The notes under the pieces are model-generated. The model worked only from the letters and a program-made list of their open reading frames with translations, was not told the origin of the DNA and ran no database searches. Positions 1 to 8,976 of a stretch of DNA of 64,000 nt are shown one piece after another (position 1 is the stretch's first letter; every line of letters starts with the position of its first letter). This DNA is from Aureimonas flava. Its GTDB lineage: Bacteria; Pseudomonadota; Alphaproteobacteria; Rhizobiales; Rhizobiaceae. The position numbers and the translations under genes were made by a program. Where the stretch lies: contig NZ_QYRN01000002.1 of assembly GCF_003583935.1 (NCBI RefSeq), forward strand, positions 457,679 through 521,678, written 5' to 3'.

Positions 1-2
1 TG

Positions 3-887
3 TGCTACAATCCGGACCTCGCCACCGAGGTCACGCTCCAGCCGATCCGCCGGTTCGGCTTCGACGCGGCGATCCTGTTCTCCGACATCCTGGTGATCCC
101 CGACGCCTTGCGGCGCAACGTGCGCTTCGTGCAGGGCGAGGGTCCGCGCATGGACCCGATCGCGCCGCACGAGATCGCCGGCCTCGACCCGTCCCTGGCC
201 GAGACGCACCTCGCGCCCGTGATCGCCACCGTGGCGCGCCTGCGCGCCGAGCTGCCCGCCGAGACCGCGCTGATCGGTTTCTGCGGCGCGCCCTGGACGG
301 TCGCCACCTACATGATCGCCGGCCACGGGACGCCCGACCAGGCGCCGGCCCGCCTCTTCGCCTATCGCCACCCGGACGCGATGGACGAACTGGTGGCGCT
401 GCTCGCCGAGATGAGCGCCGAATATCTCGTGCGCCAGCTCCAGGCCGGCGCCGACTGCGTGCAGATCTTCGATTCCTGGGCGGGCGTCCTCGACGAGCCG
501 AGTTTCCAGCGCTTCTCGATCGCCCCCACCCGCCGCATCGTGGACCGTGTGCGCGCCGCCGTGCCGGGCGCGCGCATCATCGGCTTTCCGAAGGGCGCGG
601 GACCCCTCCTTCCCGCCTATCGTTCCGGCACCGGCGTCGACGCCGTCGGGCTCGACTGGTCCGTGCCGTTCTCCTTCGCCGCCGAGCTCCAGCGTGGCGG
701 CCCGGTGCAGGGCAACCTCGACCCGCTGCGCCTGATCGCCGGCGGCCGGTCGCTGGACGAGGGGATCGACGCCATCCTCGAGCAGCTCGGCCGGGGCCCC
801 CTCGTGTTCAACCTCGGCCACGGCATCACGCCGGAGGCGCCCGTCGCCCATGTCGAGCACCTCGTCGAACGGGTGCGGCGGGGGTAG
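3..887 (+). CDS. hemE: Uroporphyrinogen III decarboxylase HemE (5'-truncated by window edge)
   Basis: This enzyme decarboxylates the four acetate side chains of uroporphyrinogen III to make coproporphyrinogen III in the cytoplasm, an early committed step to heme. The frame is already open at base 3 and gives 294 residues, beginning [17 protein letters not shown]; HemE is normally about 345-355 residues, so roughly 50 N-terminal residues lie off the left edge. Visible family segments are [15 protein letters not shown], the GFCGAPWT core segment, and [11 protein letters not shown]. It is followed by hemJ after a repeat-filled gap, so two heme-pathway genes sit together. In Caulobacter and rhizobia the chromosome origin lies beside hemE, which fits the parS sites seen further right. 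Confidence 0.97.
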   Translation, partial: CYNPDLATEVTLQPIRRFGFDAAILFSDILVIPDALRRNVRFVQGEGPRMDPIAPHEIAGLDPSLAETHLAPVIATVARLRAELPAETALIGFCGAPWTVATYMIAGHGTPDQAPARLFAYRHPDAMDELVALLAEMSAEYLVRQLQAGADCVQIFDSWAGVLDEPSFQRFSIAPTRRIVDRVRAAVPGARIIGFPKGAGPLLPAYRSGTGVDAVGLDWSVPFSFAAELQRGGPVQGNLDPLRLIAGGRSLDEGIDAILEQLGRGPLVFNLGHGITPEAPVAHVEHLVERVRRG

Positions 888-895
888 ACGAAGAC

Positions 896-1069
896 GGGGG
901 CGCTGCCCCCGGCCCCGCCAGGGGAAATGATTTCCCCTGGACCCCTCCTCGGTTGCGATGTGTCCGACGTGCGGGAGGGCCTGCGGCCCTCCCGCACGTC
1001 GGAAAAGTCCCAAACGAAAAGAAGGGTTCGGGAATTCCTTCCCGAGCGGGGATCGGGGCGGCAGCCCCG
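896..1069. repeat. Chain of five perfect hairpins between hemE and hemJ
   Basis: The 254-bp hemE-hemJ gap contains five separate perfect inverted repeats. They are 896-901/905-910 (6-bp arms), 918-927/931-940 (10-bp arms, 3-nt loop), 964-980/986-1002 (17-bp arms, 5-nt loop), 1028-1034/1039-1045 (7-bp arms) and 1054-1059/1064-1069 (6-bp arms). None is followed by a T-tract. The density suggests a mosaic repetitive extragenic element rather than one terminator, although the 17-bp hairpin could end or stabilise hemE mRNA. ORFs crossing the stretch are judged artefacts. Membership in a genome-wide repeat family cannot be judged from this window. Confidence 0.75.
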
Positions 1070-1141
1070 CCATCGCCACCCCGCCGCTTCCGTTTGGAGC
1101 GGTTCTCGACTAGGCAGGCGGGGTGATCGCCGGAGGATGCC

Positions 1142-1672
1142 ATGACCGTTCAGCCGAAGCCCGCTCCGAAGGACCGTTCGCTTCTGTATTCGCTGGCGGG
1201 CGGCGCGGTGCTGGCGGCGGTGTTGTTCGGCTTCGTGCCGCTCGAGGCGCAGCTCTGGGTGAAGAGCCTGCACATCCTGGCGGTGATTTCCTGGATGGCG
1301 GGCATGCTCTACCTGCCGCGGCTCTTCGTCTACCACACGGAGGCGGGCGCGGGCTCGCCGCAGGCCGAGACGTTCAAGGTGATGGAGCGGCGCCTGATGC
1401 GCGGCATCGTCAACCCGGCGATGATCGTGACCTGGGTGGCGGGCCTGTGGCTGGCGATCGAGATCTATGCGTTCCGGGGCGGCTGGCTGCATGCCAAGGT
1501 GCTGTTCGTGGTGCTTCTGTCGGGGCTGCACGGCTACTTCTCCGCCTCGCGCAAGCGGCTGGAGCGCGACGAGATCACCCGGTCGAGCCGGCACTGGCGC
1601 ATCATGAACGAGGTTCCGGCGCTGCTGATGGTGGTGATCGTGGTGCTGGTCGTGGTGGTGCGGCAATGGTAG
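1142..1672 (+). CDS. hemJ: Protoporphyrinogen IX oxidase HemJ (CopD-like membrane protein)
   Basis: HemJ is the membrane-bound, heme-containing enzyme that oxidises protoporphyrinogen IX to protoporphyrin IX in bacteria lacking HemG and HemY. The 176-residue product has a basic soluble N-terminus and about four hydrophobic segments. It carries the family signature KSLHILAVISWMAGMLYLPR (residues 41-60, with the likely heme ligand His44) and the NPAMIVTW and GWLHAK segments. It ends in a strongly hydrophobic segment (LLMVVIVVLVVVV). The ATG at 1142 is preceded by GGAGG at 1132-1136. hemE-hemJ-rho is a common rhizobial order; here gntK sits between hemJ and rho. Confidence 0.93.
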   Translation: MTVQPKPAPKDRSLLYSLAGGAVLAAVLFGFVPLEAQLWVKSLHILAVISWMAGMLYLPRLFVYHTEAGAGSPQAETFKVMERRLMRGIVNPAMIVTWVAGLWLAIEIYAFRGGWLHAKVLFVVLLSGLHGYFSASRKRLERDEITRSSRHWRIMNEVPALLMVVIVVLVVVVRQW

Positions 1673-1681
1673 GCGGATGCC

Positions 1682-2275
1682 TTGCCATGGGCCGCGCCTT
1701 TGCGATCTAAGGCGGAAGTTCGTCAGCCGGAGCCGATTGCCTTGCCCGAGAGTCCCGCGTCCGACCGCCCCGTCTGCCTCGTCGTCATGGGCCCGTCGGG
1801 CACCGGCAAGACGACCACGGCCAAGGGCCTGGCCGGACAGCTCGGATGGACCTTCGCGGAGGCCGACGAGTTCCATCCGAAGGCCAATATCGACAAAATG
1901 TCGGCGGGCATTCCCCTGAACGACGAGGACCGGGCGCCCTGGCTCGTGGCGATCCGCGACTGGGTGTCGGACGAGGCGGAGGACGGGCGCTCGACGGTCA
2001 TCACCTGCTCGGCGCTGAAGCGGCGCTATCGCGACGTGCTCCGAGGGGCGGAGGCCCGTGTGCGCTTCGTGGAGCTGGAGGCCGACGAGGCCGTGATCCG
2101 CGAACGGATGGAGAAGCGCCGAGGCCACTACATGCCGCCCTCGCTGCTCGCCTCGCAATATGCCGACTTCGAGCCGCTGGAGGCGGGAGAGGACGGCGTG
2201 CGCGTCTCGGTGGAGCAGACGCCGGAGGCCGTCGTGGCCGATGCCCTGCGCAAGCTGGCGCCCGAGGCGGCCTGA
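1682..2275 (+). CDS. gntK: Gluconokinase (GntK/IdnK family)
   Basis: It phosphorylates D-gluconate with ATP to 6-phosphogluconate in the cytoplasm, feeding the Entner-Doudoroff or pentose phosphate route. The P-loop GPSGTGKTT lies at residues 37-45 of the long form. It is followed by [20 protein letters not shown] and DDRxPWL-like (NDEDRAPWL) gluconate-kinase motifs, then [11 protein letters not shown] and a late [14 protein letters not shown] block. All are diagnostic for GntK rather than shikimate kinase. The ATG at 1682 gives 197 residues with a non-homologous-looking 20-residue lead. A TTG at 1742, eight bases after GGAG, gives 177 residues, closer to the family length, and may be the true start. 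It is inserted between hemJ and rho. Confidence 0.92.
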   Translation: MPWAAPLRSKAEVRQPEPIALPESPASDRPVCLVVMGPSGTGKTTTAKGLAGQLGWTFAEADEFHPKANIDKMSAGIPLNDEDRAPWLVAIRDWVSDEAEDGRSTVITCSALKRRYRDVLRGAEARVRFVELEADEAVIRERMEKRRGHYMPPSLLASQYADFEPLEAGEDGVRVSVEQTPEAVVADALRKLAPEAA

Positions 2276-2477
2276 CGTCCGGCTGCCCTTGCGCTCGCGC
2301 CCCGGCGCGATTATAGAAGGAGGCGTATCCCGCCTCCGGCGCGACGCGGCCATGTCCCACGTCCCGCCTTTTCAGCCGAACACGTCCATCCTCGTTCCGG
2401 CCGACCCTTCCCCCGTTTCGTTGACGCCCCCATGCCGCGCGACCGCCACCGGTCCGGCTCGGGTTGGAGCCCATGCC

Positions 2478-3743
<1,266 letters not shown>

Positions 3744-3772
3744 CGGCGAGCCGCCGGACGGACGCTTCCCGA

Positions 3773-3801
3773 GGCCGCCGTGGCGACACGGCGGCCTTTT
3801 T
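3773..3801 (+). terminator. Intrinsic terminator of rho
   Basis: A perfect 10-bp stem (3773-3782 with 3787-3796) closes a GCGA tetraloop and is followed directly by five T residues. It lies 30 bp after the rho stop codon and is one of only two hairpins in the window with a clear U-tract. Confidence 0.92.
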
Positions 3802-3892
3802 CGTGAGGCGGGCGCCCAAGCCGCCGAGGCCGTTCACCCCCGGCGCGAAATGCTCTAGAGCCTGGAGCCGAAGCGCCAGCGGAGCCCGAGCC

Positions 3893-4378
3893 ATGTCCGA
3901 CACGCCCTCCCGCCCCGATGCCGTGCGCCGCGTCGAGATCGCGGCGCTGGCGCGCAGCCTGCCGATCCGCGTGGTGGAGACCGCGACCATCGCGCGCACG
4001 GCCGCCGAGGCCGCGGCGGCGGTCTCGGTCGAGGTCGGCCAGATCGTCAAGAGCCTCGTGTTCCGGGGGCGCGACACGGGCGCGCCCTATCTCCTGCTCG
4101 TGTCGGGCGCCAACCGGGTGGACGAGGCGGCCGCCGCCGGCGCGATCGGCGAGCCGCTGGCGCGCGCCGACGCCGAGTTCGTGCGCCGGGCGACGGGTTT
4201 TGCGATCGGCGGCGTCGCGCCGCTGGGCGCCCCGGAGCCGCTCGCGACCTTCATGGACCGCGACCTTCTCGGCTTTCCCTTCGTGTGGGCCGCGGCGGGC
4301 ACGCCCTTCCACGTGTTCGAGACGGTGCCCGAGGCCCTGCGCATCGCCTGCGACGCGCGCGTGATCGACGTCCGGTGA
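3893..4378 (+). CDS. YbaK/EbsC-family aminoacyl-tRNA deacylase-like protein
   Basis: The 161-residue product matches the single-domain YbaK/ProX fold. Family members hydrolyse mischarged aminoacyl-tRNAs such as Cys-tRNA(Pro) or Ala-tRNA(Pro) in the cytoplasm. Diagnostic segments are GQIVKSLVFRG, with the conserved lysine, and the downstream ATGFAIGGVAPLG and TFMDRDLLGFPFVWAAAG stretches. The start ATG at 3893 has GGAG eight bases upstream, preferred over the longer open frame from 3803. A TCTAGA element at 3854-3859 may be a -10 box. Its stop TGA overlaps the GTG start of mnmE, so translation of the two is probably coupled. Substrate specificity cannot be read from the sequence. Confidence 0.88.
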   Translation: MSDTPSRPDAVRRVEIAALARSLPIRVVETATIARTAAEAAAAVSVEVGQIVKSLVFRGRDTGAPYLLLVSGANRVDEAAAAGAIGEPLARADAEFVRRATGFAIGGVAPLGAPEPLATFMDRDLLGFPFVWAAAGTPFHVFETVPEALRIACDARVIDVR

Positions 4379-5688
4379 GGGCCGAGGACACGATCGCGGC
4401 GCTGTCCTCGGGCGCGCTGCCCGCCGGCATCGCGGTGCTGCGCGTCAGCGGGCCGGCGGCGCGGCTGGCGATGGAAAGCCTGGCCGGCGGAGTGCCGGAC
4501 CCGCGCCGCGCGAGCCTTCGCACCTTCCGCGACCGGTCCGGCGTGCCGATCGACCGGGGCCTCCTCCTGTTCTTCCCCGGGCCCGGCTCGGTGTCGGGCG
4601 AGGATCTGGCCGAGTTCCACGTCCACGGCGGCCGGGCGGTGGCGGCCGCCATGCTGGCCGCCCTCACCGGCATTTCGGGCGTGCGCCTCGCCGAGGCCGG
4701 CGAGTTCACCCGCCGCGCCTTCGAGAACGGGCGGATCGACCTGACCGAGGCCGAGGGTCTCGCCGATCTCCTGGCCGCCGAGACCGAAGGGCAGCGTGCC
4801 CGGGCGATGGCGCAGGCCGGGGGCAGCCTTCGCCAGCTTGCCGACGCGTGGATGGCGCGGCTCCTGCGGGCGCGCGCCCTGATCGAGGCGGCGTTCGACT
4901 TTTCCGACGAGGGTGACGTCGCCGACGACGTGGCGGGGGGCGTCGCGGCCGAGGTGGCGGCTCTGGCGGGCGAGATGCGGCGGAGCCTTGCCGAGGCGCG
5001 GCGCGGCGAAATTTGGCGCGACGGGTTCCACGTGGTGATCGCCGGTGCGCCCAATGCCGGCAAGTCCAGCCTCCTGAACGCGCTGGCCGAGCGCGAGGTG
5101 GCGATCGTCTCGCCGGTGCCCGGCACGACGCGCGACGTGATCGAGACCCGGCTCGATCTCGGCGGCGTTCCGGTGCGCTTCTCCGACACGGCGGGCCTGC
5201 GCGCGGCGGACGACGCGGTGGAGGCGATCGGCGTCGAGCGCGCCCGCGCTGCGCTGCGGCAGGCCGATCTCGTGCTCCAACTGGTGGCGCCCGGCGAGGA
5301 GGCGGGCGAGCTGGAGGGGGAGGCGCCTGTCCTGCGGCTGCGCACCAAGCGCGATCTCGCGCCGGACGGCCCGCCGCCGGCGGGCTTCGATCTGGCACTG
5401 TCCGCCCGCACCGGCGAGGGGATCGACGCCTTGGTGCGCCGCGTCGCCGACGCCGCGCGCGAGGCGGCGGGCGACCCCGCCCGCGCCGTGCCGGCACGCC
5501 TGCGCCAGCGCGAGGTGGTGGCCGGCACGCTGGCCCATCTCGACGCCTACGATCCCCTGCACCAGCCGGCCGAAGTCGCCGCCGAGACGCTGCGTCTGGC
5601 CGCCGACCGCCTCGGCGCCTTGACCGGGCGCCGCGGTGTCGAGGACCTCCTCGGCGTCATCTTCGGCGAGTTCTGCATCGGCAAGTGA
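4375..5688 (+). CDS. mnmE: tRNA modification GTPase MnmE
   Basis: MnmE, with MnmG, builds the 5-carboxymethylaminomethyl (or aminomethyl) group on U34 of tRNAs reading split codon boxes, using tetrahydrofolate and FAD. The GTG start at 4375 overlaps the preceding stop (GTGA) and gives 437 residues starting (M)RAEDTIAALSSGALPAGIAV, the expected N-terminus. The order is the THF-binding N-domain, a helical domain, and an inserted G domain with P-loop GAPNAGKSSLLNAL near residue 223 and a DTAGLR switch. The invariant C-terminus ends FCIGK, including the catalytic cysteine. The mnmG partner follows 1.4 kb downstream; in rhizobia they are closer, so the accessory patch in between looks inserted. 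Confidence 0.97.
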   Translation: MRAEDTIAALSSGALPAGIAVLRVSGPAARLAMESLAGGVPDPRRASLRTFRDRSGVPIDRGLLLFFPGPGSVSGEDLAEFHVHGGRAVAAAMLAALTGISGVRLAEAGEFTRRAFENGRIDLTEAEGLADLLAAETEGQRARAMAQAGGSLRQLADAWMARLLRARALIEAAFDFSDEGDVADDVAGGVAAEVAALAGEMRRSLAEARRGEIWRDGFHVVIAGAPNAGKSSLLNALAEREVAIVSPVPGTTRDVIETRLDLGGVPVRFSDTAGLRAADDAVEAIGVERARAALRQADLVLQLVAPGEEAGELEGEAPVLRLRTKRDLAPDGPPPAGFDLALSARTGEGIDALVRRVADAAREAAGDPARAVPARLRQREVVAGTLAHLDAYDPLHQPAEVAAETLRLAADRLGALTGRRGVEDLLGVIFGEFCIGK

Positions 5689-5692
5689 GGCG

Positions 5693-6256
5693 TCAGGCCA
5701 GCACGCCCTCGTAGAGTTCGTCCAGCCGCAGTTCGATCGCGATGCCGGGAAGCGGAAGCACGGCTTCCATCCCTTCCAGGGTGTGCTCCTCCCAGTCCGC
5801 CCTTTCGATCCGGGACCATACGACGGCGTGAGAGCGGTCCGGCTCCATCAGCACGATATGGCGCAGCAACGGCATGGACTTGTATTCGCCGATCTTGCGC
5901 AACCGGTCGAAGTCGCGCGTGGAGGGTGACAGGACTTCGAATACGACGGTGGGCTCGCTGGCGATCCGCGCATCCGGGTCGGTCGGTCCGCAGTCAACGC
6001 CGACGTCGGGACGGCGGATCTGTCCGGGCCGCGTCTCCACCGCGCCGTCGGCGGTGAACGGAATGCAGGGTCCGTTGCGAAGGCGGATCCTCAAAGCCAC
6101 GAGGATGTTCACCACGACGAGGTCGTGCCGACGCGTGGCGCCCGTCATCATCTTCAGCGGAAAGCCGTCCACGAGTTCGTAGCGGTCGTCCTGTTCCGCC
6201 TGCCAGTCGAGGAACGCGTCGGTCGTCCATGGAACCACGGCGGAAACGACGCTCAT
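5693..6256 (-). CDS. Uma2-family (DUF820) restriction-endonuclease-like protein
   Basis: The product is 187 residues. It shows the Uma2 family pattern: an N-terminal YELVDGFPLKM segment, ATRRHDLVVVNIL, and the PD-(D/E)XK-type acidic residues in RRPDVGVDCG and VVFEVLSPSTRDFD, followed by K-EY in KIGEYKSM. Uma2 proteins have a nuclease fold, but most have no proven role and they are often scattered singletons in genomes. The start ATG at 6256 overlaps by one base the stop of the upstream broken SRPBCC gene. It is convergent with mnmE. Function is therefore inferred only at fold level. Confidence 0.85.
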   Translation of the reverse strand: MSVVSAVVPWTTDAFLDWQAEQDDRYELVDGFPLKMMTGATRRHDLVVVNILVALRIRLRNGPCIPFTADGAVETRPGQIRRPDVGVDCGPTDPDARIASEPTVVFEVLSPSTRDFDRLRKIGEYKSMPLLRHIVLMEPDRSHAVVWSRIERADWEEHTLEGMEAVLPLPGIAIELRLDELYEGVLA

Positions 6257-6660
6257 CAGGTTGTCCTCGTACCCGGTTGGTGTCCCCCGCCAAGATAGGC
6301 CGGACCGCCCTGGGCTTGAAGGGGAAAGTGCCTAGGCCGCCACCGCCTCCCGCCTGTCGAGGACGCGGTCGATGAGGCCCCATTCCAGGGCGTCCTCTGC
6401 CGCGTTCCGCCGCCGTCGGTCGGCGCGATGCTGAAGGTCACCACGCTTTCGCGAAAGGGCGGTGTCGCCTCGCGCGTCCGGTAGCGGGCCTCCCGCCCCG
6501 GAACGCTCGCAACGGGTTCGGCCGGGCAGAGATCGGCGGCGGACAGCCATCGGTCGCGCCAGCACGGGGTCGTCAGCGCCAGCCAGACCTTGTGCGGCGG
6601 CGCCGCGAGCTCGACCTCGAGATCGATCGCCGGGCGGAGCCGGGGTTCGCGTTCGCTCAT
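6256..6660 (-). pseudogene. SRPBCC/AHSA1-domain gene truncated and fused to foreign 3' sequence
   Basis: Residues 1-87 of this 134-codon ORF look like the first half of an SRPBCC (START-like, AHSA1) ligand-binding protein: IDLEVELAAPPHKVWLALT, a WLSAADLC segment and SVVTFSIAPTDGGGTR. The remaining 47 residues are low-complexity and unlike the family, which should continue with about 50-60 more fold residues. At the break (about 6395-6410) the DNA switches to the tail of a ClpP-like gene in another frame. SRPBCC genes commonly sit behind an ArsR gene, as here: the ArsR stop and this ATG overlap as ATGA. The gene is probably non-functional. Confidence 0.7.
6332..6406 (-). pseudogene. Remnant of a ClpP-like serine protease C-terminus
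   Basis: In the frame not used by the SRPBCC ORF, the minus strand encodes NAAEDALEWGLIDRVLDRRE followed by AVAA and a TAG stop. The motif xAEDALEWGLIDxVLxxRE followed directly by a stop matches the end of ClpP peptidase subunits. Nothing of the ClpP catalytic region (Ser, His, Asp) is present upstream. The segment therefore looks like the last 24 codons of a clpP paralogue joined to the broken SRPBCC gene by a deletion or rearrangement. The match is short, so chance resemblance cannot be fully excluded. Confidence 0.55.
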
Positions 6661-6971
6661 GGGTCCATCTCCCGGAGGACGTCGCGCAGGGCGTCGATCC
6701 GCGCCGGCCAATAGGCGCGATACCGGTCGAGCCATTGCGCGATCCGCGCCACCCCCGCCGGGTCCACCTCGTAGTTCACGAAGCGCCCGCAGCGCTCCTG
6801 GCGGACGAGGCCCGCGCCCCGCAGCACGGAGAGATGCTGCGACATGGCGGGCTGGCTGATCGCTAGGTCCGCCCGCAGCGCGCTGGCGTTCATCCGCCCG
6901 GCCGCCAGCCGCTCGAAGATCGTGCGGCGGGTCGGATCGGCCAGCGCCCGGAAGATCTCGTTCTCGACCAT
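6657..6971 (-). CDS. ArsR-family winged-helix transcriptional repressor
   Basis: The 104-residue protein is a small ArsR/SmtB-type DNA-binding dimer: IFRALADPTRRTIFERLAAG, the recognition region LAISQPAMSQHLSVLRGAGLV, and a beta-wing QERCGRFVNYEV. No CXC metal site is present. This places it with the SRPBCC-linked ArsR regulators, which sense small molecules or act with the adjacent SRPBCC protein. The start is taken as ATG 6971 because the ATG at 6980 lies inside the predicted -10 box. It overlaps the downstream SRPBCC gene by ATGA. A 20-bp palindrome over the promoter suggests autorepression. Since its partner gene is broken, the repressor may be orphaned. Confidence 0.9.
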   Translation of the reverse strand: MVENEIFRALADPTRRTIFERLAAGRMNASALRADLAISQPAMSQHLSVLRGAGLVRQERCGRFVNYEVDPAGVARIAQWLDRYRAYWPARIDALRDVLREMDP

Positions 6972-6976
6972 GCCAT

Positions 6977-7005
6977 ACATAAGCAGGTACTTATGTGATT
7001 CGCAA
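6977..7005 (-). promoter_or_regulatory. arsR promoter with overlapping palindromic operator
   Basis: On the minus strand, TTGCGA (7000-7005), a 17-bp spacer and TTATGT (6977-6982) form a sigma-70-type promoter. A perfect inverted repeat, ACATAAG-N6-CTTATGT (6977-6996), covers the -10 box and most of the spacer, a classic ArsR operator position. Transcription would begin at about the ATG at 6971, giving a leaderless mRNA. This is inferred from sequence only. Confidence 0.7.
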
Positions 7006-7055
7006 CGCCCGGTGCGTGGGCCCGCGTTTCCCGGCGGCGCGGCGCGCGGGATCGA

Positions 7056-7084
7056 TTGACACGCTCCCGGCAGCAGGGCTTAAC
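7056..7084 (+). promoter_or_regulatory. mnmG promoter, possibly giving a leaderless mRNA
   Basis: TTGACA at 7056-7061, a 17-bp spacer and CTTAAC at 7079-7084 form a promoter with a consensus -35 and weak -10. The predicted start, 6-8 bases on, falls one to three bases before the mnmG ATG (7093), and no Shine-Dalgarno sequence is visible. The overlapping TTAACC is also a CtrA half-site. Confidence 0.55.
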
Positions 7085-7092
7085 CCTTTCCC

Positions 7093-8976
7093 ATGACGCA
7101 GAACCCAACGGATCTTTCCGCCGACGTCGTGGTGATCGGCGGCGGCCACGCGGGCGTGGAGGCGGCCTGCGCGGCGGCTCGCGCCGGCGCGGCGACGATC
7201 CTTCTCACCCATGCCTTCGCGACCGTCGGCGCCATGAGCTGCAACCCGGCGATCGGCGGCATCGGCAAGGGCCACCTCGTGCGCGAGATCGATGCGCTGG
7301 GCGGGGTGATGGGCCGTGCGGCGGACCGGGGCGGCATCCAGTTCCGCCTCCTCAACCGGCGCAAGGGCCCGGCCGTGCGCGGGCCCCGGACCCAAGCCGA
7401 CCGCAAGCTCTACCGCGCCGCCGTGCAGGAGGCGGTGCGCCGGCAGGACGGCCTTCGCGTGATGGAGGGCGACGCCTTCGACCTCGGCTTCGACGCCGGC
7501 GGCCGGGTCTGTGCCGTGATGCTGGAAGACGGGCGGCGCATCGGCTGCGGCGCGGCGGTCCTGACCACCGGCACGTTCCTGAACGGGCTGATCCACCTCG
7601 GCGACGTCAAGATCCCGGCAGGCCGGGTCGGCGAGCGGCCCTCGCTCGGCCTGTCCGCCACGCTGCGCCGGCTGGGCCTTCGGCTCGGCCGCCTGAAGAC
7701 CGGAACGCCCGCCCGCCTCGACGGCGCGACGATCGACTGGGCAGGGCTCGACCGGCAGGGGCCGGACGCCGAACCCTATCCCTTCTCCTATCTCACCACG
7801 CGGATCGACAACCGGCAGATCGATTGCGGCATCACCCGCACGACGCCCGAGACCCACCGGATCATCCGCGACAACCTCCATCGCTCGGCGCTCTATTCCG
7901 GCGAGATCGAGGGCGTCGGCCCGCGCTACTGTCCCTCGATCGAGGACAAGATCGTCAAGTTCGGGGAGCGCGACGGCCACCAGGTCTTCCTGGAGCCGGA
8001 GGGGCTGGACGATGCGACCGTGTATCCCAACGGCCTGTCGACCTCGCTGCCCGCCGACGTGCAGGAGCTCTTCCTGCGCTCGCTTCCCGGTCTCGAGCGC
8101 GTCGCTGTGCTGAAGCCCGGCTATGCGATCGAATACGACCATGTCGACCCGCGCGAGCTGACGCGCGCGCTGGAGGCGCGCGCCGCGCCCGGCCTGTTCC
8201 TGGCCGGCCAGATCAACGGCACCACGGGCTACGAGGAAGCGGCGGCGCAGGGGCTTCTCGCCGGGCTCAACGCAGCGCGCCGGGCGTGCGGTGCCGAGCC
8301 TGCAGTGATCGACCGGTCCGACGCCTATCTCGGCGTAATGGTGGACGACCTGACGCGCACCGGCGTCACCGAGCCCTACCGCATGTTCACCAGCCGCGCC
8401 GAGTTCCGCCTGTCGCTGCGCGCCGACAATGCGGACCGACGGCTGACGCCGCTCGCGATCGGCTGGGGGATCGCCGAGCCCGAGCGCCGCGCCGCCTTCG
8501 GGGCGAGCGAAACGGCGCTGGCCGCGGCCCGTGCGCGCCTCCAGACCCTCAGCCTCACCAGCAGCGAGGCGGCCCGTCGCGGTCTCCCGGTGAACCAGGA
8601 CGGGCGCACGCGCTCGGCCTGGATCCTGCTGTCGCATGCCGATATAGACCTCGAACGGCTCGCCGCGGTCTGGCCCGAACTCGGCGCGATGGAGGGATCG
8701 GTTCGGGAGCGGATCGAGATCGAGGCGGTCTACGACGTGTATCTGGATCGCCAGCGACGCGACCAGGCGCAGTTGAAGCGCGACGAAGCGCGGCAGTTTC
8801 CCGCGGGGTTCGACTTCGCCGCGATCAAGGGTCTGTCCAACGAGCTTCGCCAGAAGCTGGTGGAGCGCCGGCCCGGCAGCCTCGCCGAGGCGGAGCGGAT
8901 CGACGGGATGACGCCGAGCGCCCTGGCGCTCCTCCTCGTGGCGCTTCGAAAGCAAGACCTTGCGCACGCCGCGTGA
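7093..8976 (+). CDS. mnmG: tRNA uridine-5-carboxymethylaminomethyl synthesis enzyme MnmG (GidA)
   Basis: MnmG is the FAD-dependent partner of MnmE in modifying U34 of tRNAs. The 627-residue length is typical. It begins with a Rossmann dinucleotide-binding motif, [15 protein letters not shown] (residues 11-25), followed by the family hallmarks [20 protein letters not shown] and [27 protein letters not shown] and the [16 protein letters not shown] block come later, and there is a helical C-terminal domain. The ATG at 7093 lacks a Shine-Dalgarno sequence. rsmG, parA and parB follow in the order conserved near many bacterial origins. Confidence 0.98.
   Translation: MTQNPTDLSADVVVIGGGHAGVEAACAAARAGAATILLTHAFATVGAMSCNPAIGGIGKGHLVREIDALGGVMGRAADRGGIQFRLLNRRKGPAVRGPRTQADRKLYRAAVQEAVRRQDGLRVMEGDAFDLGFDAGGRVCAVMLEDGRRIGCGAAVLTTGTFLNGLIHLGDVKIPAGRVGERPSLGLSATLRRLGLRLGRLKTGTPARLDGATIDWAGLDRQGPDAEPYPFSYLTTRIDNRQIDCGITRTTPETHRIIRDNLHRSALYSGEIEGVGPRYCPSIEDKIVKFGERDGHQVFLEPEGLDDATVYPNGLSTSLPADVQELFLRSLPGLERVAVLKPGYAIEYDHVDPRELTRALEARAAPGLFLAGQINGTTGYEEAAAQGLLAGLNAARRACGAEPAVIDRSDAYLGVMVDDLTRTGVTEPYRMFTSRAEFRLSLRADNADRRLTPLAIGWGIAEPERRAAFGASETALAAARARLQTLSLTSSEAARRGLPVNQDGRTRSAWILLSHADIDLERLAAVWPELGAMEGSVRERIEIEAVYDVYLDRQRRDQAQLKRDEARQFPAGFDFAAIKGLSNELRQKLVERRPGSLAEAERIDGMTPSALALLLVALRKQDLAHAA

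Noticed and set aside
2276..2477. TTGACG at 2420 as a rho promoter
   Set aside because: No acceptable -10 sequence lies 15-19 bp downstream.
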